From Chryseobacterium gambrini (lineage in GTDB: Bacteria; Bacteroidota; Bacteroidia; Flavobacteriales; Weeksellaceae): a stretch of 64,000 bases of DNA. The stretch lies in contig NZ_FTOV01000013.1 of the NCBI RefSeq assembly GCF_900156825.1, positions 1-64,000 of the forward strand. Reading direction: 5' to 3'. The position numbers and the translations under genes are program-made. Below the pieces are notes generated by a model. That model was not told the origin of the DNA. It saw nothing but the letters and a program-made list of their open reading frames with translations, and did no database searches. The stretch's first letter is position 1; the number at the start of each line of letters is the position of its first letter. Below, piece after piece: positions 59,234-64,000 of the stretch.

Positions 59234-60940
59234 TTACATTTTTTCCAGATTTTTGATATATTCAGAAGGCGTCATTTGGGTTCTTTTTTTAAAGGCATTT
59301 ATGAAAGTTGTACAGCTTTTATATCCTATTTCTTTAGAGATTACCTCAATATTATATTTACGGATTAGAGGATTTTTATCCAATTCTGTTATAATATAAT
59401 TTATTCGCAGAGTATTTACATATTCAGAAAAGGATACCCCTTTATACTGGTTTATTATTTGCGACAGATATGTGGTATTGGTATTCAACTGTTTGGCAAT
59501 GTTGGCGAGTTTGAAGCTGTTGGATAAAAATCTCTTTTTAAATTCTAACGAATCGAGTTTTGAAAGGATATAAGCAACGGTTTCATCTTCTATTGATGTG
59601 GAGATTGTAACTTTTTGATCTGTAATAGGCTGTATATCTGGAATATTACTTTCGATTTTCCTGATATTAATAATTTCTTCTTTATTTTTTCTTTTCTGGT
59701 AATATATTTTATAAAAAATGGTAGAAATCAGGAGTAATGATGCAAACAATAATAATAAATTCGTGTTATTCTTTTGGAGCATTTCTTCAGATTTATTTTT
59801 TATTTCTTCTTTTTCATAAACTCCCAGAAAAAAATTTCCTGCATTTTTTTGAACGTTTTCTTTTTTTATTTCTGACAAGCTCAGTTTTGAATACTTATAA
59901 GCCTTTTCGATATTCCCAGTATGTTCATAGTTGATACTTAATAAATAATAGACTTTAAGCTTATTTTCGTGCGAACATCTGGATTTCTGAATATCAGCAG
60001 TTAATTTTTCAAGGTATTTAAATGCCGAATCGCTTTTTTTAAGATGGGTATAGATTTCAGCTTTAGCGAGCCAAACCATTTCTCTTGAAAAACTTTTTTC
60101 CATTAAAACCGAATCTTTTTCACATTCATTAAAAAGAGATAACGATAGGTCATATTCTTTTCTAAGTAAAGCTATTTGAGCCTTTCTGCTTTTGTGAAGG
60201 GATTGGGAATATGCTGAAAAATTCTCAGAGTTTTTCATTAGAAGATAAGCTTTCTCATAGTTTTTCTGTGCGGAATCCAGAAATTTTATTGCGCCCGTAT
60301 CTTTGTACCAATTGATAAAAGCATCACTTTTTGTATTATAAGCTGCCGCAGTTTCTTTTGCCTTTAGAAACTTGGTATAAAGCACGTTGTTGCTGTCATT
60401 ACGGATGTTGTTTAGGTGTATGTTGAGAAGATCAATCCCTTTTTTATAATCTCTTAGCTCTATGTATGCTACAGCAAAAAAAATTAATTGCTTCTTTTTG
60501 TATACCGGGCTCATTCCGATGGACAAATTATTAAGAAATTTCAGTCCTTGTGCGATGTTTCCTTTTCTCTTTTCAATATAAAACAGCCGCGTAATGGCAA
60601 TATGCCTTAATGCTTCATAATAAGAAAACGCTATTTTATTCTTATTTTTTTGGAGTAAATTCAAAAAAGATATTGCCGATTTTTCAGCCTCCGAAAATTT
60701 TCCTTTTCGATATAAAGAAGAAGCTGAATCAATTTTAATCAGCAAATCATACTTTATATTATATTTTGAAATTCTTTTGAAGTTGATGTTTTCGTTACTC
60801 AGTTTGTGATGTACAAGTTCCCATTGATCTTTCTTTATTAAACTGTCGATCTTATATGATTCTTCTAGATCAGTTAGGCTTTGAGAATAAATTTTTACAG
60901 AAATAAAAAAAAATATAACGAGTATTTTTTTTAAGAGCAT
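59234..60940 (-). CDS. TPR and AraC-type regulator with membrane segment
   Basis: A 568-residue protein. A signal peptide ends near residue 20 (FISVKIYSQS). The periplasmic part (about 25-385) is helical with TPR-like units (SYYEALRHIAITRLFYIEK, AFKYLEKLTADIQKS). One membrane segment lies at about 393-410 (LLLLFASLLLISTIFYKIYY). The C-terminal AraC domain shows FKLANIAKQLNTNTTYLSQIINQYKGVSF and ISKEIGYKSCTTFINAFKKRTQMTP. This is a one-component, membrane-bound signalling regulator common in Chryseobacterium. The target is not evident. The closest neighbour is the divergent giant surface protein. Confidence 0.9.
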   Translation of the reverse strand: MLLKKILVIFFFISVKIYSQSLTDLEESYKIDSLIKKDQWELVHHKLSNENINFKRISKYNIKYDLLIKIDSASSLYRKGKFSEAEKSAISFLNLLQKNKNKIAFSYYEALRHIAITRLFYIEKRKGNIAQGLKFLNNLSIGMSPVYKKKQLIFFAVAYIELRDYKKGIDLLNIHLNNIRNDSNNVLYTKFLKAKETAAAYNTKSDAFINWYKDTGAIKFLDSAQKNYEKAYLLMKNSENFSAYSQSLHKSRKAQIALLRKEYDLSLSLFNECEKDSVLMEKSFSREMVWLAKAEIYTHLKKSDSAFKYLEKLTADIQKSRCSHENKLKVYYLLSINYEHTGNIEKAYKYSKLSLSEIKKENVQKNAGNFFLGVYEKEEIKNKSEEMLQKNNTNLLLLFASLLLISTIFYKIYYQKRKNKEEIINIRKIESNIPDIQPITDQKVTISTSIEDETVAYILSKLDSLEFKKRFLSNSFKLANIAKQLNTNTTYLSQIINQYKGVSFSEYVNTLRINYIITELDKNPLIRKYNIEVISKEIGYKSCTTFINAFKKRTQMTPSEYIKNLEKM

Positions 60941-60957
60941 ATGTGTTTTTTTCTATT

Positions 60958-60965
60958 CAAATGTA
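60958..60965 (-). promoter_or_regulatory. -7 box of the TPR/AraC regulator
   Basis: TACATTTG on the minus strand, 17 bases before the ATG at 60940. Confidence 0.5.
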
Positions 60966-61405
60966 CTTAAAATTTAACAATCTTCGAAAGAACAAATGTT
61001 TTTTTACCCAAAAGCATCTTTGCGGTAATAATATTTTAATTTCAATTTTAAAATATTGTTTATCATTGTTTTAATTGTTGTACTATTTATGAAATTGAAT
61101 TCCAAATTTATAAATATGATGAACATTTTATTTTACCTAGCCAAATGTTTAAATAAGTTTGAACATAAAATTTCACCAAAGTCAGAATTAATATTGCGTC
61201 TTGCATAAAGAATAATCTGTTATTAAAGTTTCTAAATATTAAAACCAAAGCTCAAAATGTCTTTCGAATTTTTTTAAATCCGAATAGCGGATCAATTGGT
61301 CAATCTGCCTAAAAACATCAAAAAATTTAAAAATCACATCAACCTATAAAACCAGGAGTAAACGAAAATCCTTAAAAAAGAGTAGTGTAAATTAATAAAC
61401 AACAA
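60966..61405. other. Divergent AT-rich promoter region
   Basis: 440 bases between the regulator and the surface-protein gene. No gene, hairpin or known repeat was recognised. A single TTTCACCAAAGTC near 61170 resembles one half of the LytTR operator, but no second repeat lies 21 bp away. No clear TAnnTTTG box is seen for the plus-strand gene. Confidence 0.35.
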
Positions 61406-64000
61406 ATGAAAACTAAATTATTTCTGTTATCATTATTGTTATTTCAGGGATTTTTATTGTCCCAAACCGTAACAATAGATCTGAGTACCGGTAAAAATGA
61501 TGATGGTACACTGATGAATGCGCCGCCGCCGGATGTCACCGACGGAGTTTCCGTAACTGATCCGGATTGGTCAGTTGTAAGACCGGGGGAAACGACTCCG
61601 GTAAATACCAAAACCAGACATACTTATCCGGGATGGTCTTCTCCAGGCTTAACGGTTACTGGCAGTGCGTCACAAAGCAGATGGATTACGGATAAAGATG
61701 GTTGGGCTACTGCAGGAGATGGCTATTACTATTATTACAGCAAGAGTTTTACAATACCCAATGGTGCCGTTAATGCTACGCTTAATTTCCGGTCATTAAG
61801 CTTTGTGAGAAACTGGACTTATCTCGTTAGGACAGATGTTTCGCCTAATACAGAAGAATTAATTACACAGACCGCATGGATGAGTGATGGGGCTAAAGGC
61901 TGGCTAAATTCACGGAGTCCGGAAGTTTTGAATAAACCGCTTTCTGCCGGAACATACATTATAAAAGTAAAATTGTTCACAAATAATGGAGGGGTAACCA
62001 ACGCTCTGAATGTTTATGGTTTGGTAGGCTATACTCCACAGTCCTGTACAAGTCCTGTACCGGAGGTAAATTCTCCTGTTACTTATTGTCAGAACACCAT
62101 AGCGTCTTCGCTTTCTGCTACAGGAGCAGGATTGTTATGGTATACCACAGCTACTGGAGGAACGGGAAGTAATACAGCACCAACACCTTCTACAGCAAAT
62201 TCAGGTACTACATCATATTATGTGAGCCAGACTATTGACGGCTGTGAGGGAGAAAGAGCAAAAATAGACGTTATAGTAAATGCTACTCCGGATACACCCG
62301 GAATAACGACACCTATTACTTATTGTCAGAATGATACAGCTTCTCCGCTTTCTGCCACAGGAACAGGATTATTGTGGTATACAACAGCTACAGGAGGAAC
62401 GGGAAGTGCTACAGCGCCTACACCGTCAACAGCCAACTCCGGTGCAGTTTCTTACTATGTAAGCCAAACAGTAAACGGCTGCGAGAGCACAAGAGCAAAA
62501 ATAGATGTGGTGGTAAATCCTCCGGCAACTTTAGCATTATCATCAGGATCCAATACACAGACGGTAGATGTAAATACACCGATTCTGCCAATTGTTTACA
62601 CATTTAGTAATGCTGCAAATATAGTTGTAAACGGTCTGCCTTCAGGAGTTACAGGGGTTGTAAATAATAATACGCTTACAATTAGCGAAACACCAACGGC
62701 TGTAGGTACATTTAATTATTCAGTTGCTACAAATGGGGGATGTGGACAGATAACATTAAACGGGAAAATAGATGTTACGGCAGCAAGAGATTGGAGATTG
62801 GCGCCCAACAGTTATATTTTCGATCCTAATCTGAATAATGACGGATTTTATATTCCTGTAAAAAAAGCCTATGCGATGTGGAAAGATCAGAATGGGTTGC
62901 TAAATGATGCCACAGTTCTTAATGGTACGCCAACAGCAGAAGTTTATTGGGAAGATGTTGCCGGTATTATCCGTTCTACAAATTATAGTCTCCCAATGGA
63001 AGGATCCGGCGAGGATGCAAAAATTAAGGTAGAGATAAATAAAGCAAAAGGTGAGGGAAATGCTGTTGTAGCATTGAAAATTAATAATAAAATTGTTTGG
63101 AGCTGGCATGTTTGGGTTACAGATAATCCATCAAATGGTGTAACCTATGGAAATGTTAGAGCGGGCGCAGAGACAGCAAGTTATCTAGAAAATGGAGTGG
63201 TAAAGAAGTTTACTCCGAAGTGGATGGACAGAAATCTAGGTGCTACAAATAAAGACTTTACCGGTTATAACTGGGATAAATCCGGTGGGTTAATGTATCA
63301 GTGGGGAAGAAAAGATCCTTTTCCTGCCTTTGAATATAAAGATAGCTCGAAATACGAGATCAGTGGAACCATAGGTACAAAAAAACATTTGTATGATTAT
63401 ACAGGAAACGGAACAACGAATAAGATAACCAGTATGCAAAGACCTTACAGTGATATTAATAGTAATATTAAGTATTCTGTAAATAATCCTCTGGATCTCA
63501 TTTTTACAAATACAGTAGCCGGACATGCATGGTTTGTTCAAAACATAGGAACAGATAATGCGACAAGAAAAAAATCTGATCTTTGGGGAGATAATTCTCA
63601 GCTTGCTATCAATACAGCAGGAAGTACTGTCAATACATACAAACCAAAAACATCTTATGATCCTTGCCCGAATAACTGGAGAGTACCGTCTTACATCAAC
63701 AATACATTTGCAACAACAGTTAGCAATACTTTTTCTCCATGGGGAAGAGATTCCGGCAGTCCAGCGAATGATCTGGCATCTTTTGTTAATACTAAGCCAA
63801 CCACAATTAATCAGGCTCTGAACGGAGTGAAAATTTATCCTAATTTAGGGATAGATTTTACAAATACCTATTCAGGAAGTTTTCCGAGAAATATGGGGGT
63901 TTATCCGGGTAATGGTAAGTATGTAGTAGGCTCTACCGGTGATTTTTATCATCAGGACCCTCACGAAATTATTATTCAGTCTGCAACTGTTACTGCTTCA
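61406..64000 (+). CDS. Giant secreted surface protein, truncated at window edge
   Basis: An open frame of at least 865 codons from ATG at 61406 with no stop before the edge. A signal peptide ends near residue 20 (FLLSQ). The N-terminal 220 residues are beta-rich. Two almost identical Ig-like repeats of 79 residues (237 bp period) begin near residues 224 and 303, each with TYCQN, LLWYTTATGG and YYVSQT-[IDVN]GCE. A third, weaker unit follows. From about residue 460, a FISUMP-like domain appears, with WKDQNGLLN, KWMDRNLGA, YQWGRKDPFP, and YDPCPNNWRVPS. Such proteins are adhesins or matrix proteins secreted by type IX secretion. The C-terminal sorting domain would be outside the window. Confidence 0.85.
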   Translation, partial: MKTKLFLLSLLLFQGFLLSQTVTIDLSTGKNDDGTLMNAPPPDVTDGVSVTDPDWSVVRPGETTPVNTKTRHTYPGWSSPGLTVTGSASQSRWITDKDGWATAGDGYYYYYSKSFTIPNGAVNATLNFRSLSFVRNWTYLVRTDVSPNTEELITQTAWMSDGAKGWLNSRSPEVLNKPLSAGTYIIKVKLFTNNGGVTNALNVYGLVGYTPQSCTSPVPEVNSPVTYCQNTIASSLSATGAGLLWYTTATGGTGSNTAPTPSTANSGTTSYYVSQTIDGCEGERAKIDVIVNATPDTPGITTPITYCQNDTASPLSATGTGLLWYTTATGGTGSATAPTPSTANSGAVSYYVSQTVNGCESTRAKIDVVVNPPATLALSSGSNTQTVDVNTPILPIVYTFSNAANIVVNGLPSGVTGVVNNNTLTISETPTAVGTFNYSVATNGGCGQITLNGKIDVTAARDWRLAPNSYIFDPNLNNDGFYIPVKKAYAMWKDQNGLLNDATVLNGTPTAEVYWEDVAGIIRSTNYSLPMEGSGEDAKIKVEINKAKGEGNAVVALKINNKIVWSWHVWVTDNPSNGVTYGNVRAGAETASYLENGVVKKFTPKWMDRNLGATNKDFTGYNWDKSGGLMYQWGRKDPFPAFEYKDSSKYEISGTIGTKKHLYDYTGNGTTNKITSMQRPYSDINSNIKYSVNNPLDLIFTNTVAGHAWFVQNIGTDNATRKKSDLWGDNSQLAINTAGSTVNTYKPKTSYDPCPNNWRVPSYINNTFATTVSNTFSPWGRDSGSPANDLASFVNTKPTTINQALNGVKIYPNLGIDFTNTYSGSFPRNMGVYPGNGKYVVGSTGDFYHQDPHEIIIQSATVTAS

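Noticed and set aside
61170..61182. Single TTTCACCAAAGTC resembling the LytTR half-site upstream of the giant surface gene
   Set aside because: It has one extra A and no second repeat 21 bp away, so it does not match the two-repeat operator.
1..64000. Search for tRNA, rRNA or known riboswitch sequences
   Set aside because: No cloverleaf-like GTTCRAATC strings with acceptor pairing and no recognisable riboswitch core were seen by eye. A covariance-model scan would be needed to exclude them.

Overview
The window reads as a chromosomal segment of a low-GC Bacteroidota bacterium, most likely family Weeksellaceae (Chryseobacterium or a close relative). The reasons are a gldD-type gliding lipoprotein next to mutY, a two-gene sheath locus of the Bacteroidota type VI secretion subtype, many MKK/lipobox envelope proteins, TAnnTTTG -7 promoter boxes, weak ribosome binding sites, and surface-protein N-termini typical of the group (QVGINT...). 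No tRNA, rRNA, CRISPR array, transposase or phage structural gene was recognised. Coding density is high. The gaps are filled mostly with dispersed repeats and hairpins. All family assignments come from reading motifs, without a database search.

Layout. 0.2-11.8 kb: GH13 amylase-like lipoprotein, a secreted repeat protein, a Gre-like coiled-coil protein, thyA, a toxin-antitoxin pair, a serine hydrolase, an orphan antitoxin paralogue, an M1 aminopeptidase and lipA. 11.9-20.1 kb: a lipocalin lipoprotein, then a cluster with a LytS-type kinase, a secreted protein and a LytTR regulator on the minus strand, divergent from VWA, lipoprotein, SIMPL and VWA genes on the plus strand. Two almost identical direct-repeat operators precede the two plus-strand units. 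20.3-25.6 kb: FAD oxidoreductase, SpoIIAA-like protein, MVL-type mannan-binding lectin, AraJ-like exporter with a divergent AraC regulator, and a small acidic protein. 25.7-30.4 kb: cinA and a very large GH18-deacetylase-GT2 fusion. 30.8-35.4 kb: two tandem M13 peptidases. 35.7-38.0 kb: tssB, tssC and a lipoprotein. 38.1-49 kb: mutY, gldD, a PfkB kinase, a SurA-like chaperone, an NMO/FabK-like enzyme, an alpha/beta hydrolase, an HD protein, a rhodanese, queG, a DUF2459 protein and a YkuD_2-type transpeptidase. 49.1-53.0 kb: photolyase and several small proteins around an XRE regulator. 53.3-59.2 kb: a glycan module (GT4 fusion, GH130, a 40-residue Lys-rich protein), a short AraC regulator and a ChaA-type antiporter. 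59.2-64.0 kb: a TPR/AraC regulator and a giant surface protein that runs off the right edge.

How parts work together. The LytTR kinase and regulator probably control the VWA/SIMPL envelope genes through TTCACCAAG direct repeats spaced 21 bp. The AraC protein at 24 kb probably controls the divergent exporter. The GT4 fusion and GH130 phosphorylase probably build and recycle a mannose-containing glycan. The GH18-CE4-GT2 protein looks like a one-polypeptide exopolysaccharide synthase plus modifying enzymes. The non-coding space carries at least four repeat families: a GC-rich hairpin element, a GTGAAACGCC/TTGCGCC element that is tandemly duplicated at 39.3-39.9 kb, AT-rich inverted-repeat elements at 9.9 and 24.8 kb, and CTTCGACAAGCTCAG palindrome arms.
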